Below, piece by piece: positions 9,421 through 18,085 of a DNA stretch of 64,000 bases. The DNA is from Gillisella vitis. Its GTDB lineage: Bacteria; Pseudomonadota; Alphaproteobacteria; Rhizobiales; Rhizobiaceae. The translations under genes were made by a program, and so were the position numbers. How positions within the stretch are numbered: position 1 is the first letter of the stretch; each line of letters begins with the position of its first letter. The stretch lies in contig WPHV01000002.1 in NCBI GenBank assembly GCA_009744235.1, positions 524,436 through 588,435 of the forward strand. Reading direction: 5' to 3'. Below the pieces are notes generated by a model. It was not told the origin of the DNA. It made no database searches and saw only the letters and a program-made list of their open reading frames with translations.

Positions 9421-9449
9421 TTCAAGCTTGCTGAACTATGCTATATATA
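9421..9449 (+). promoter_or_regulatory. Candidate promoter before the second cyclase gene
   Basis: TTCAAG (9421-9426) and TATATA (9444-9449) are separated by 17 bp in the 190-bp gap between the two cyclase genes. The -10 box is good and the -35 is weak (3 of 6). It would give a leader of roughly 100 nt. Confidence 0.3.
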
Positions 9450-9562
9450 AAGCGTCGGGGATGTTGGCTGCCATTGTCTGGAGTGGCGGAGATCCCTATT
9501 TCCTATCATGAACCCGGCCATGGCCTGTTTTTCAACGACACGTCTTTTTGATAGGACCTTTC

Positions 9563-10915
9563 ATGGCGACTGCATCCGCACCGGTCTCGGCGATCTTCAT
9601 GGAGAAAGTCGCCGATTGGCTGACACAGGCTGCCCTTTCCGGTAGCACTCTCGAGGATATTGTTCGGGGCTTTTGCGACCGGATCGCCGCCGCCGGTCTG
9701 CCAATCGTTCGGGTCCATCTGTCCTTTGCCATGCTGCATCCGCTTTACGAAGCCGTTGGCTTTACGTGGCGGCCACAAAGCGGGCTGATGATTGAAGGCT
9801 ATCGTCACGATGCCGACAATACGGATATGTTTTTGCAGAGCCCCTATTATCAATTGCTGAGCCGGGATCTCGATTATTTGCGCCGGCGCATTCCCGCCGA
9901 AGGCCCCGTTGAATTCGAGATCTTCGAGGATTTGCGCAAGGAGAATGTCACCGATTATCTTGCCTTCATGCAGCCCTTCGGCGACCAGTCCGTGCAGGGC
10001 ATGTTGGGTTCCTGGTCCACGGATGCCAAGGACGGCTTTAGCGAGGAGATGATTGCCGCGTTGCTGCGCATTCAAAACCATCTGGCGGTTGCCGCCAAAA
10101 TGGCTGTACTCAGCAAGCTTTCCAACAATATGCTGACCACCTATCTGGGGGGCGATGCCGGCAAGCGGGTGTTGAATGGCCAGATCCGCCGCGGTGACGG
10201 CGAAACCATCCGGGCAGCACTAGTGGTCGGAGACATGCGCCAATCGACCATGCTGGCCGAAAAAGAAGGCCGCCAAGCCTATATCGATACGTTGAATGAT
10301 TTTTTCGACGCAATCGCTGCGCCGTTCAACCGCAATGGCGGGCAGATCCTCAGTTTTCTGGGCGATGGGTTTCTGGCCGTCTATCCTTGCGACCGCCACA
10401 AGGACCCGTCCCGGCAGGCCTGCCAGGCGGCACTTTCGGCTGTGCGTGTGGCCCAGGCTCGGTTGGCGGACCTGAACAAGGAGCGCCGGAAAAGAGGGGT
10501 AGCCGTTATCGGCTATGGCCTGGGCCTGCATGTCGGCAATGTGATGTTCGGCAATGTCGGGCTGCGCGACCGGTTGACGTTTTCAGCCTTCGGTTCGGCG
10601 GTCAATGAAGTGGTCAGGCTTCAGTTGCTGACCAAGAAATACGCAAGTGACGTGGTGGCCAGCCATGCCTTTGCCGGATACTGCGCCGGCGACTGGATAA
10701 CCCTTGGCGAGGAAAAGCTGCGGGGGGTTCGCCAGAGGGTGACGATTCTCCAACCCGGCCCGCGGATGGCTGAACTTCGGCGTGACGAAGCTGAAGCGGA
10801 TCTGCATCGCACCGGCCTTTCGGAAGCCGAGCGCTTGATTCTCCTGCATCGCGATGCCGTACAACTGAACGGGCAGAAAAAGTCCCAAGCGATGATGGAC
10901 CGGTTCCTGCAATAA
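9563..10915 (+). CDS. Adenylate/guanylate cyclase-domain protein, variant active site
   Basis: A 450-residue soluble protein. The N-terminal half (about 1-200) is a helical sensor-like region seen ahead of rhizobial class III cyclases, with no transmembrane segment. The C-terminal half carries the cyclase fold. Metal-binding Asp224 (VVGDMRQST) and Asp268 (FLGDGFLAVY) are present, as are Asn348 and Arg352. The base-recognition Lys is replaced by Ser264, and the Asp of the usual GDTVN motif by Ser345 (FGSAVNEVVR). It may therefore use a different substrate specificity or be weakly active. ATG 9563 is preceded by AGGA; an in-frame TTG at 9548 lacks support. Confidence 0.82.
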   Translation: MATASAPVSAIFMEKVADWLTQAALSGSTLEDIVRGFCDRIAAAGLPIVRVHLSFAMLHPLYEAVGFTWRPQSGLMIEGYRHDADNTDMFLQSPYYQLLSRDLDYLRRRIPAEGPVEFEIFEDLRKENVTDYLAFMQPFGDQSVQGMLGSWSTDAKDGFSEEMIAALLRIQNHLAVAAKMAVLSKLSNNMLTTYLGGDAGKRVLNGQIRRGDGETIRAALVVGDMRQSTMLAEKEGRQAYIDTLNDFFDAIAAPFNRNGGQILSFLGDGFLAVYPCDRHKDPSRQACQAALSAVRVAQARLADLNKERRKRGVAVIGYGLGLHVGNVMFGNVGLRDRLTFSAFGSAVNEVVRLQLLTKKYASDVVASHAFAGYCAGDWITLGEEKLRGVRQRVTILQPGPRMAELRRDEAEADLHRTGLSEAERLILLHRDAVQLNGQKKSQAMMDRFLQ

Positions 10916-11093
10916 ATCAGGGGGATGCAGCACAATAGGTTCCATAGAGATCCACTCGTCAACGTGAAGGATTGTTGGCAACGGATCTTCGCTTGACCGC
11001 TTTACAGCGAAGAGAAGTGCGCCATATATGATGAAAGGCGTTGTCGTGCGGCATGGGGCGTGGGACGACAGGCGCTGCATTTCACGAGTGACG

Positions 11094-13808
11094 ATGGAAA
11101 AAAGCCTCGGGCGTTACATCTGGTCGAATACCTATCTGCAACAGGTGTGGATCCTGTGCATCGTCGGTCTTTCGATGATCCCTTATTTTCTGTCCTTCGA
11201 TCTGCCCAAGCAGATCGTCAATGGCCCTATTCAGGGCCAGGGCTTTGAAGAGGCCGGGGCCACAAAGCCGTTTATGCATGTCGCTTTCGACTTGCCATGG
11301 CTTGGCCATATGGAAATCTTCCGCGGTTTCGAGTTGAACCGAGTGCAAATGTTGATGGCGCTCAGCGTCGTCTTTCTGTGTCTTGTCGTGCTGAACGGTT
11401 TGTTCAAATTCTATATCAATACCTATAAGGGGCGGCTTGGTGAGCGGATGCTGCGCCGGATTCGCTTCGAACTGATTGATCGGGTTCTGCGGTTTCCGCC
11501 CGTGCATTTCAAGCGGGTCAAATCCGCTGAGATCGCCACGATGATCAAGGACGAGGTCGAACCGCTGGGTGGTTTTACCGGCGATGCCTTCGTCCAGCCC
11601 GCACTTTTGGGTGGGCAGGCGCTGACGGCGCTGATCTTCATCATCCTTCAGAATGTCTGGCTGGGAATGATCGCGGCTGGCATGGTCTGCGTTCAGGCCA
11701 TTATCATTCCACGCATGCGCAGACGGCTTCTGGAGCTGGGTCGCCAGCGCCAGCTGACGGCGCGCCAATTATCCGGCAGGGTTGGCGAAATCGTCGATGG
11801 CATCCATACGATCCATGCCCATGATACATCCAATTTCGAGCGCGCCGACATTGCTGCCCGTCTCGGCCTGATTTTTTCGATCCGCTACGATCTCTATCAG
11901 TGGAAGTTTATGGTGAAATTCATCAATAACTTCCTGGCTCAACTGACGCCCTTCCTGTTCTATGCCATTGGCGGTTACATGGCGCTGGAGGGGCGGCTCG
12001 ACATTGGCCAGCTGATCGCCGTTATTAGCGCCTACAAAGACCTGCCGGGCCCGCTGAAGGAGTTGATAGACTGGGATCAGGCCCGCCAGGACGTGCAGGT
12101 CAAATATGCTCAGGTGGTCGAGCAATTCGATGTTGAACGATTGGTCGATGCGCGGGTTCACACGGTCGCAGCAACGCCGGTCGGCCCGCTTTCCGAGGCA
12201 TTGGTGGCCTCGAACCTGGTGCTGTGCGACGATAGCGGCGCGCGGCTGCTCAATAGCGTTTCGCTGGATATTGCCCCAAACGAGACGGTTGCGATTGTCG
12301 GCCAGAACGGCGGCGGCGGTGAGGCGCTGGCGGAAGCTCTCGGGCGTATTCTATGGCCGGAATCCGGCCATATCAGCATTGGCGGCCAGGATATTCTCAC
12401 CATGCCGGAATCGGTCACCGGGCGGCGGCTTTCGTTCGTGTCCTCGGATGCCTATTTCTTCCATGGCACTCTGCGGGACAATCTTCTCTACGGGTTGAAA
12501 CATGCGCCTTTGACGGATGTCACCTATGACGGACTGGCGGCGCGCAGATATAAACGTGACCTTCTGGAGGCGCAGAGATCCGGTAATCCGCTTCTCGATC
12601 TCAACAGCGATTGGGTGGATTATCGATCGGCGGGAGCCGAAGGGCCGGATGGTCTGTTGAAAGTGATCCGTCCGGTTCTGGATGCGGTGACGATTTCGGA
12701 GGATATTTTCGATCTCGCCCTGCGTTCGCAAGTGGATACGCTTGCCCATCAGGCGTTGACTGAACGAATTGTCGAGATCCGCCATGCCCTGCGGCGTCGG
12801 CTGAATGAGGAGGATCTGGACGACATTGTCGTGCCCTTCGAGGCCGATGCCTATAACAGCCAGGCGACGGTGGGTGAAAACCTGCTGTTCGGTAAGATGA
12901 AACCCATGATGATCAATGGTCAAGGGCTGGCGGCTCATCCCTATTTCCGCAAGGTGATGCGCGACACCGGCATTGGCGACGCGTTCTACGCAATGGGACT
13001 TGAAATCGCGGCGAATGCAGTCGAACTGTTTCGAGACCTTCCGCCCGACCATCCGTTTTTCCAGCAATTGACCTTCATGAGCGCGGAGGATCTTCCCGAC
13101 TACGAGGCTTTGCTGCAAAAGCTTCAAGGCACATCCGCAACGCAAGCCTCGGCCAGCGAGCGCAGCAGCATTATCCGCCTCAGCTTTGCCTATATCGAGC
13201 CGCGCCATCGTTTCGGCCTTTTGACGCAGGAGTTGATGGACAAGATCGTCGATGCACGTCGCGAGTTCCATGCCGGAGTTCCCGCGGATCTGGTGGAAAA
13301 AATCGAACGTCACGACGTAGAACGGTTCACCCTGTCGGCATCATTGATGGACAATGTGCTGTTTGGGCGGCTGGCTGTGCGCGAAGCCGATGCGTCTGAC
13401 CGGATCCGTGCGATCATTCGCGACATTTTTAGAGACCTCGGCCTTGCCGAAAGCGTGCTGTCGATCGGGCTGGATTTCGATGTCGGCTCGCAGGGGCGGC
13501 GGTTAACCGCTGTCCAGCGCCAGAAGCTCAATCTGGCGCGCGCGCTGCTGAAGCGGTCGGATTATTTCATCTTCAACAGGCCCTTGTCGGCGCTCGATCA
13601 GCGGGCGCAGGATAAGATCGTCAGTCATATCCTGCAGAACCTGCATTGCGACGGTCATCGGCCCTCGATCATCTGGGTTTTGCCAAATGCAGATATAAGT
13701 GGTCTTTTTGACAGGATACTCGTCTTCGACAAAGGAAATCTTGTCGAAACCGGGAGTTTCGATGAGCTTTCCGCCAAAGACGGGATGTTCAAACAGTTTC
13801 TCTCGTAA
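11094..13808 (+). CDS. ABC-exporter-like membrane protein with degenerate, enlarged ATPase domain
   Basis: A 904-residue protein. Residues 1-340 form a six-helix exporter-type membrane domain. The nucleotide-binding domain that follows has lost its catalytic motifs: Walker A reads GQNGGGGE (403-410), with Gly in place of Lys and Glu in place of Ser/Thr; Walker B ends FNRP (Asn828, Arg829) instead of DEP; and the H-loop His is absent (IIWVLPNA). The signature region (GSQGRR, near 798) is also weak. About 330 extra residues separate the Q-loop region from the signature. Three segments resemble the post-Q-loop NLLYG motif (Asn463, Asn596, Asn754). It is probably a pseudo-ATPase with a sensing or scaffolding role. 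The start at ATG 11094 is likely; ATG 11028 is an alternative. A cNMP-binding gene follows. Confidence 0.8.
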   Translation: MEKSLGRYIWSNTYLQQVWILCIVGLSMIPYFLSFDLPKQIVNGPIQGQGFEEAGATKPFMHVAFDLPWLGHMEIFRGFELNRVQMLMALSVVFLCLVVLNGLFKFYINTYKGRLGERMLRRIRFELIDRVLRFPPVHFKRVKSAEIATMIKDEVEPLGGFTGDAFVQPALLGGQALTALIFIILQNVWLGMIAAGMVCVQAIIIPRMRRRLLELGRQRQLTARQLSGRVGEIVDGIHTIHAHDTSNFERADIAARLGLIFSIRYDLYQWKFMVKFINNFLAQLTPFLFYAIGGYMALEGRLDIGQLIAVISAYKDLPGPLKELIDWDQARQDVQVKYAQVVEQFDVERLVDARVHTVAATPVGPLSEALVASNLVLCDDSGARLLNSVSLDIAPNETVAIVGQNGGGGEALAEALGRILWPESGHISIGGQDILTMPESVTGRRLSFVSSDAYFFHGTLRDNLLYGLKHAPLTDVTYDGLAARRYKRDLLEAQRSGNPLLDLNSDWVDYRSAGAEGPDGLLKVIRPVLDAVTISEDIFDLALRSQVDTLAHQALTERIVEIRHALRRRLNEEDLDDIVVPFEADAYNSQATVGENLLFGKMKPMMINGQGLAAHPYFRKVMRDTGIGDAFYAMGLEIAANAVELFRDLPPDHPFFQQLTFMSAEDLPDYEALLQKLQGTSATQASASERSSIIRLSFAYIEPRHRFGLLTQELMDKIVDARREFHAGVPADLVEKIERHDVERFTLSASLMDNVLFGRLAVREADASDRIRAIIRDIFRDLGLAESVLSIGLDFDVGSQGRRLTAVQRQKLNLARALLKRSDYFIFNRPLSALDQRAQDKIVSHILQNLHCDGHRPSIIWVLPNADISGLFDRILVFDKGNLVETGSFDELSAKDGMFKQFLS

Positions 13809-13843
13809 TATCGTGATCAGGCGCGATAGGGGGTAAGACGCAA

Positions 13844-14308
13844 ATGCTACTGAAGGACGAAGTTGAAATGTTGCGGCGTGTGCCGCTGTTTTCCCAGATT
13901 GCTCCAGCCAAGCTGAAGCTGCTAGCTTTTGCTTCCGACCGGATGACCTGTCGCGAAGGGCAGAACCTGTTTCGCCAGGGCGATGTCGGTGACGCAGCCT
14001 ATGTCGTGCTCTCAGGGACCGCCGATGTCCTGGTCAATTCGGATGCCGGTGAAATCAAGGTCGCGGAAGTCCAGAGCAATTCTATCGTCGGAGAAATCGC
14101 CATTCTCTGCGATGTGTCGCGGACGGCAACCGTGCGGGCGGCTTCCCGGCTAGAAGTCTTGAAAATCAGCAAGGAAAATTTCCTGAAACTGATGAGCGAT
14201 TTTCCCGAAATTTCCTCGGAAATCACCCGGGTTCTGGCTGATCGTCTCAATCACACGACATCCGAACTGTCTGCGGCCCGCAGCCGCGAGCAACAATTGC
14301 TGAACTGA
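13844..14308 (+). CDS. Cyclic-nucleotide-binding (CRP-like) domain protein
   Basis: A 154-residue protein consisting of a single cNMP-binding beta-roll (about residues 10-130) plus a short C-terminal helix. The phosphate-binding cassette GEIAILCDVSRTATVRA holds the Glu and Arg used to bind the cyclic phosphate and ribose. There is no DNA-binding helix-turn-helix, so it is not a CRP-type regulator by itself. It starts 35 bp after the degenerate ABC gene and downstream of two cyclases. The likely role is as cAMP-responsive partner of the ABC-like membrane protein (inference). Confidence 0.88.
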   Translation: MLLKDEVEMLRRVPLFSQIAPAKLKLLAFASDRMTCREGQNLFRQGDVGDAAYVVLSGTADVLVNSDAGEIKVAEVQSNSIVGEIAILCDVSRTATVRAASRLEVLKISKENFLKLMSDFPEISSEITRVLADRLNHTTSELSAARSREQQLLN

Positions 14309-14466
14309 TACCGAGAGCGGTCATCTCAGCAACCGGCATATTGGATAGCCGGGCTGTCATATATCCTTTACTTGCTTTTCTTCCCATTTCCGCGAAGTTT
14401 CGGCATCCATTCGACCTCGTTTTGCCCTGAATCGAGGCTATTGTCCCAAACATCCCGGAATGTGCC

Positions 14467-15306
14467 ATGACCGATTTGAGCGCCCACGACCGTCTCGCGC
14501 CTGACAGTTCTCCACGCCTGTTGACCCTTGCCAGCATTGCTCTTGAAGCTGGAGCGCTGGCGCGTCAGTCGCTGCGCCGCCGTTATGCTGACCAGATGGT
14601 TCACAAAGGTCCGCGCGATTACCAGACGGACACCGATGTCGCCGTCGAGCGCCGGATCGTTGCCGGTGTCTGCGAGGCCTTTCCGGACCATGCCATCCAG
14701 GGTGAGGAGGAGATCGGCAATCGTACAGGTGGCCCAGATGCACCGGTTATCTATATTGATCCCATTGATGGCACCACCAATTTTGCCTGGGGCCTGCCGC
14801 ATTTCGGCATGACTATCGCCATTGCCGAACAAGGCAAAATCACCTGCGGGGTGGTCTATGACAGTATGCTCGATGAACTGTTCAGCGCTGAAATTGGCAA
14901 GGGTGCCTGTCTGAACGGTGAAAAACTACAGTGTGCCGATGTGGCGGATGTCCAGAATGTGCTGGTCGGGGCGGGCCTGCCGGTTCCCGGACAAGTGAAA
15001 AGCGTCGATGAGGAACTCTATCACCGCGCACTTCGCCGGTTGATGGACAATACCGCTGGCGTGCGCCGTCTCGGTTCGGCGGCGCTTTCGATTGCCTATG
15101 TGGCTTGCGGTCGGCTGGATGGGTTTTTCGAGGATGGCTTGCAGGTTCACGACTATGGCGCCGCTGCCCTGATCCTGACCGAGGCCGGGGGCCTGGTCAC
15201 AGGCTTTGGCGGAATGCCGGTTGACGCTGGAGGCGGCATTCTCGCCGCCACGCCCGCGTTGCATCCCTGGCTGCTCGCCGGGTTTCAGCCCGCCATGGAC
15301 CGTTGA
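14467..15306 (+). CDS. Inositol monophosphatase family phosphatase
   Basis: A 279-residue protein with the hallmark motifs of Mg-dependent inositol-phosphatase-like enzymes: GEEE at 79-82, DPIDGTTN from Asp98 with Asp101, and a C-terminal metal Asp229 in VHDYGAAAL, where the usual Trp before Asp is His228. Substrates in the family include inositol phosphates, 3'-phosphoadenosine 5'-phosphate and fructose bisphosphate; this one cannot be told. The start ATG 14467 is used. The 3' end overlaps the convergent glycerophosphodiesterase gene by 22 bp. Confidence 0.88.
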   Translation: MTDLSAHDRLAPDSSPRLLTLASIALEAGALARQSLRRRYADQMVHKGPRDYQTDTDVAVERRIVAGVCEAFPDHAIQGEEEIGNRTGGPDAPVIYIDPIDGTTNFAWGLPHFGMTIAIAEQGKITCGVVYDSMLDELFSAEIGKGACLNGEKLQCADVADVQNVLVGAGLPVPGQVKSVDEELYHRALRRLMDNTAGVRRLGSAALSIAYVACGRLDGFFEDGLQVHDYGAAALILTEAGGLVTGFGGMPVDAGGGILAATPALHPWLLAGFQPAMDR

Positions 15307-16148
15307 TTGTCGTAGAGTGCGATCAGCGCTTGCAGTCCGACCGGATCGTCAGTGGTGATCTGGTCGCATTTCAGCGCCAGCAGCCGCAGGACGCGCGGTA
15401 GCGATACCTCGTCCGCCCTGTTGATGGTATAGGCATCGATCCGTTTTCCAGCAGCATGGAAGGCGGCGACCATGTTGAAACCGCGATCCTCGGCAAACAG
15501 CACCGCCTCGTGGTCGAGATAGATCATCTCGGCGTCGGGGATGGCGGCAACGGCATCATCGATGAACGCAACGAAGTCACCACTTTCCATCAACCGTTCA
15601 ATGGCGCCGCCATGGCAGGGGTCGTAGCCGAGCGGCAGGCCGGGCAGGGCCTCTGCGAGGCGGGAAACGGCTTTTGCATCACCTGCCGACAGGATAACCC
15701 GTTCACGCACCGGCCCGATGGCGGCAACGAAAGCGTCGATGTCCTGCTGCGTCAAGTCGCTGGCTTTTTCCTTCAGGTCCAGTTGCAATACGGCACCTGC
15801 ACGATGGGAAATGCTGGCCAGAATACGCCCGAGATCATCGATCAGCATAACCCTATGGGCACTTGGCTGTCCGTCATGGTCGCGCAGGAACTGATTGCGC
15901 AGTTGGTCCACTGAGGCTGCACGCACCGGGCCTTGGCCAGTGGTGGCTTTGTCCAAAACCTCGTCATGCAGCACGGCTAGGCCGCCAACGGCATGACAGA
16001 TAAGATCGATTTCGACGCTGGCACCAAGCGCCATGCCCTCGGTGATCCGGTCCGGCGTGAAGGAAATATCGCCCGCCTGCTTATGGCCGCGATGCCATTT
16101 CAGCATGGTTCTGAAACCGTCACGCTCAATAAACAAACCGTCAGACAT
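15285..16148 (-). CDS. Glycerophosphodiester phosphodiesterase family protein
   Basis: A 287-residue TIM-barrel GDPD enzyme without signal peptide. The catalytic HRG lies at residues 19-21, and the acidic pair plus His of the family appear in SVEIDL and VLHDEVLDK. The usual PENT box after HRG is not conserved. The enzyme should split glycerophosphodiesters into glycerol 3-phosphate and an alcohol in the cytoplasm. Its start overlaps the upstream ATPase gene by 8 bp, so it is the last gene of the importer operon. This suggests the importer brings in a glycerophosphodiester or a related phosphate ester. Confidence 0.85.
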   Translation of the reverse strand: MSDGLFIERDGFRTMLKWHRGHKQAGDISFTPDRITEGMALGASVEIDLICHAVGGLAVLHDEVLDKATTGQGPVRAASVDQLRNQFLRDHDGQPSAHRVMLIDDLGRILASISHRAGAVLQLDLKEKASDLTQQDIDAFVAAIGPVRERVILSAGDAKAVSRLAEALPGLPLGYDPCHGGAIERLMESGDFVAFIDDAVAAIPDAEMIYLDHEAVLFAEDRGFNMVAAFHAAGKRIDAYTINRADEVSLPRVLRLLALKCDQITTDDPVGLQALIALYDNQRSMAG

Positions 16149-17223
16149 TGGCCAGACTCCTTAATCGCTCGGCGGTCTGGGACACACAGATCACCTTATT
16201 GTGGCGAAAAACCCGGAAAGCCCTGACCTGCAATTCGGCGCGGTCGCCTTTTTGCCAGCCGGTTCCCGGATCGGTCATGGCTTTTACCCGTGTGCCATCA
16301 CCGAGTTGAAGATCGACCATGAGATGGCTGCCAAAGTCGATGGCCCGGCACACGAAGGCCGCGTCCAGCCGGTCGGTGGGCGACAGATGTAGGGCTTCCG
16401 GCCGAACCGCCAGCACAGCATCGCCATCCTCTGGATTGCTATCGGCATCAACCGCCAAGGAAAGGTCAATATGGGTGAATGCGCCCCGGCGCATCATGCC
16501 GGGAATGAAATTCATCTGGCCGATGAAACCTGCGACAAATTCGGTTTCCGGCTCGCGGTAGACCCGGTCCGGCGGAGCGATCTGCTCGGCGCGCCCAGCC
16601 CGCATCACGACGATACGGTCGGCCAATGCCAGGGCTTCGTCCTGTCCATGGGTGACGAACAGGGTGGTAATGCCAAGCCGCTGTTGGATATCGCGCACTT
16701 CCTCACGCAGCCGTTCGCGCAAATGCTGATCGAGGCTGGCAAAGGGTTCATCCAGCAGCAGGATTTTCGGCTCCAGCACCAGCGAGCGGGCAAGTGCCAC
16801 TCTCTGCTGCTGGCCGCCGGAGAGTTGATAGGTCTGGCGCTGGCCGTAATCCTTCAACCCGACCATGGCCAGCGCTGCCTCGACCCGGTCAGCGATTTCG
16901 CTCTTCGCCATGCCGCGCAGTTTCAGGCCGAACGCGATATTCTTGAAAACATTCATATGGGTCCAGAGCGCATGGCTTTGAAAGACCATGCCGGTCGGTC
17001 GCCGTTCCGGCGGCAGACGGGTCACGTCCTGACCGTCAATGCGGATCACGCCGCTGGTTGGTGCTTCGAAACCGCCGATCATCCGCAGCAATGTTGATTT
17101 GCCCGAACCGGAGGGCCCGAGCAGGCAGACCAGCTCGCCATCCTCTACATGCAACGAGAACGCATCGACGGCTGTCGAGCCGGGAAATTGCTTTGAAACG
17201 CGGTCAAGGGTCAGTTGGGCCAT
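16141..17223 (-). CDS. ABC importer ATPase (PotA/FbpC/UgpC-like)
   Basis: A 360-residue ATPase. Walker A GPSGSGKST is at 36-44, the signature is LSGGQQQRVALAR, Walker B is LLLDEPFASLD, and the H-loop His is in FVTHGQDEA. The C-terminal 120 residues form an OB-fold (TOBE) regulatory domain typical of MalK/PotA-like importers, with VRPEALHLS. It powers the two permeases encoded just upstream in the operon. All catalytic residues are intact. Confidence 0.93.
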   Translation of the reverse strand: MAQLTLDRVSKQFPGSTAVDAFSLHVEDGELVCLLGPSGSGKSTLLRMIGGFEAPTSGVIRIDGQDVTRLPPERRPTGMVFQSHALWTHMNVFKNIAFGLKLRGMAKSEIADRVEAALAMVGLKDYGQRQTYQLSGGQQQRVALARSLVLEPKILLLDEPFASLDQHLRERLREEVRDIQQRLGITTLFVTHGQDEALALADRIVVMRAGRAEQIAPPDRVYREPETEFVAGFIGQMNFIPGMMRRGAFTHIDLSLAVDADSNPEDGDAVLAVRPEALHLSPTDRLDAAFVCRAIDFGSHLMVDLQLGDGTRVKAMTDPGTGWQKGDRAELQVRAFRVFRHNKVICVSQTAERLRSLANV

Positions 17224-17265
17224 GGGTGTTCGTTTCTATTCCGGTTACAGGCAATGAGGGTGTAT

Positions 17266-18075
17266 TCAGGCGCCAAAGCCTTTGGCGAATGCGCCTGTGC
17301 CGATGGCTCTGCGAGCAAAGATCAGTGCGAGGAAGGAGGGAACCCACAGCATGACTGAGAGCACCGCGCCATATTGCACCACCATCTGATTGTTGATGAA
17401 GGAGACCATCAGCACCGGCATGGTGCGGACCTGCGGCGCGCCAATCAACCAGGCACCCTCAGTTTCGTAAAACGTGCTGACGAAGGTCAGGAGCAGGGCG
17501 GCAAAGATCGTTGGCGCCGCCTGCGGCAGTGTAATAGACCAGAAAACCCGCAAGGGCCGAGCGCCCGCGTCACGGGCCGCTTCTTCCATCCGCCGGTCTA
17601 CATTCTGGAAGGCGGCAACCGGTATCCAGATCATCAGCATCAGCGTGCCGACCAGTTGGATCAAGGCGACGCCCCAGAAGGTGCTGATCAGATGCAGCTT
17701 TAGGAAAATCGCCGCAATGGCTACCAGCAGACCGAACTTGGGAAAGGCATGCGAGGCGAGAAAAGACAGGAACAGCAGATTGCGGCCTGGAAATTTCATC
17801 CGGGCAAAGGCATAGGCTGCCGGAAGGCAGATGACCGCCGACAGCAGCGTTACCGTGGCGGTGAGGCGCAGGCTGAGGAATAGAGCTTCCCAGACATCGG
17901 CACGGCCAAGCGTCAGAAACCAGAAGCGCAGGCCGAACTGTTGCGGGATGACCGATGGATAGCGCCAGACCTCGGTAAAGGCCCAGGTGCCGACCACTAA
18001 CAGCGGCAGGGCGATAAACAGTGTGAGGAGGCCTGCGAAAGCAAGGCCCGTCCAGTCGATCCTGCCTGTTCTCAT
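17266..18075 (-). CDS. ABC importer permease, second subunit
   Basis: A 269-residue inner-membrane permease with six hydrophobic segments and the EAA loop that contacts the ATPase (EEAARDAGARPLRVFWSI). ATG 18075 lies 10 bp after the stop of the first permease gene; an in-frame ATG at 18126 would overlap that gene by 41 bp and is less likely. Its composition fits PotC/FbpB-like permeases of spermidine, iron, phosphonate or glycerophosphodiester importers. Confidence 0.88.
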   Translation of the reverse strand: MRTGRIDWTGLAFAGLLTLFIALPLLVVGTWAFTEVWRYPSVIPQQFGLRFWFLTLGRADVWEALFLSLRLTATVTLLSAVICLPAAYAFARMKFPGRNLLFLSFLASHAFPKFGLLVAIAAIFLKLHLISTFWGVALIQLVGTLMLMIWIPVAAFQNVDRRMEEAARDAGARPLRVFWSITLPQAAPTIFAALLLTFVSTFYETEGAWLIGAPQVRTMPVLMVSFINNQMVVQYGAVLSVMLWVPSFLALIFARRAIGTGAFAKGFGA

Positions 18076-18085
18076 CGCAGGGGTC

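Noticed and set aside
12300-12325. Degenerate Walker A considered a sequencing error or pseudogene
   Set aside because: The frame is open for over 900 codons and Walker B and the H-loop are altered as well, which points to a maintained variant rather than a single error.
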